Shown: positions 17,140 through 17,412 of the stretch, one piece after another | Layout of the letters: every line of letters starts with the position of its first letter | Position numbering within the stretch: position 1 is the stretch's first letter | NCBI RefSeq assembly: GCF_001949145.1 | Contig: NW_019091710.1 | Location: forward strand, 203,643-221,054 | DNA length: 17,412 bases | Origin: Acanthaster planci | Taxonomy: Eukaryota; Echinodermata; Asteroidea; Valvatida; Acanthasteridae | Direction of reading: 5' to 3' | Notes under the pieces: model-generated | What the model was told of the DNA's origin: nothing | Databases searched by the model: none | What the model saw: only the letters and a program-made list of their open reading frames with translations | Made by a program: the position numbers and the translations under genes

Positions 17140-17355
17140 GTATACGGCCCCCCTCCCAATAAACTAAACGATCACCCCCAAGAAACATTCCTGTCTACCT
17201 ACATGTACCCTGTTTTCCAGATGTCATGCTATGGGTAACGGAATATGTGATGCGATCTGCAAAAGCTTTCACACTGTGTGCTTTGTCATTTGGGTGCATA
17301 TAAACTTCCAGTTAATATGGACATGCACTTGTTTTCAGATATTAGGCCTGTGCCA

Positions 17356-17412
17356 GGTACCCGGGTACCCGATGTTGACAAAAAATGAGTACCTTATTCC
17401 AAAAGTACCCTG
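17356..17412. repeat. GTACC-rich palindromic repeat, cut by the window end
   Basis: GGTACCCGGGTACC (17356-17369) is a perfect 14-bp palindrome, and further GTACC words follow near 17390 and 17406. It may be the edge of a longer GTACCC repeat. Confidence 0.4.

Larger units (their letters stand above)
15782..17412 (+). other. PSMG1: PSMG1 intron 5, running off the window
   Basis: Non-coding sequence after exon 5. It includes the telomere-like words CCCTAACCCTA (about 15989) and TTAGGG (about 16289), a strong hairpin (16003-16040), G-rich and C-rich runs near 16372-16386 and 16663-16680, a 320-bp palindromic element (16820-17139) and a GTACC-rich end (17356-17412). TACATGTA occurs at 16753 and 17200. 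Confidence 0.6.

Noticed and set aside
1-17412. CRISPR array, prokaryotic operon, phage or other defence system
   Set aside because: The genes are spliced eukaryotic genes, and the repeats are dispersed or inverted rather than evenly spaced identical repeats with unique spacers.

Overview
This window is eukaryotic nuclear DNA from an animal. Two split genes lie on the + strand, their exons joined by GT-AG introns with matching phases. The organism is probably a marine invertebrate, perhaps a deuterostome (echinoderm, hemichordate or cephalochordate). This rests on introns of 0.5 to 3.4 kb packed with short inverted-repeat elements, a strong excess of the octamer TACATGTA, and coding sequences that are only moderately diverged from vertebrate families. 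The species cannot be fixed from the window. No bacterial operons, CRISPR array, rRNA or viral gene is visible.

Positions 1-3615 hold the last four visible coding exons (49-257, 2054-2162, 2664-2873, 3456-3615) of an SLC22-type organic ion transporter of the major facilitator superfamily. They cover roughly transmembrane segments 7 to 12 and the C-terminal tail, ending at a TAG stop. A candidate poly(A) signal follows 41 nt later. The 5' half of the gene lies upstream of the window.

Positions 3616-6210 are intergenic or promoter sequence with several small palindromes and CRE-like GACGTCAT sites. No gene is seen there.

Positions 6211-15781 hold five coding exons (6211-6302, 8046-8155, 11558-11763, 13911-14109, 15645-15781) of PSMG1 (proteasome assembly chaperone 1, PAC1). 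They give 248 codons. The short last exon, which should carry the C-terminal proteasome-docking tail, was not found before the window ends. The two genes have no evident functional link: one is a plasma-membrane transporter, the other a cytosolic chaperone.

The rest is mobile-element debris in the introns. It includes two TTAA-flanked elements resembling non-autonomous piggyBac transposons (9120-9543, 10341-10671), a frameshifted fragment of a mariner-type transposase N-terminal domain (10975-11170), and a tRNA-like pol III promoter lying between ~86-bp inverted arms (6572-6958). There are also two long quasi-palindromes (about 12345-12492 and 16820-17139), a wide inverted-repeat pair in the transporter intron (460-1620), and many 7-18 bp hairpins. 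I found no convincing new gene system. The most notable signals are the foldback elements and the shared hairpin/repeat families.
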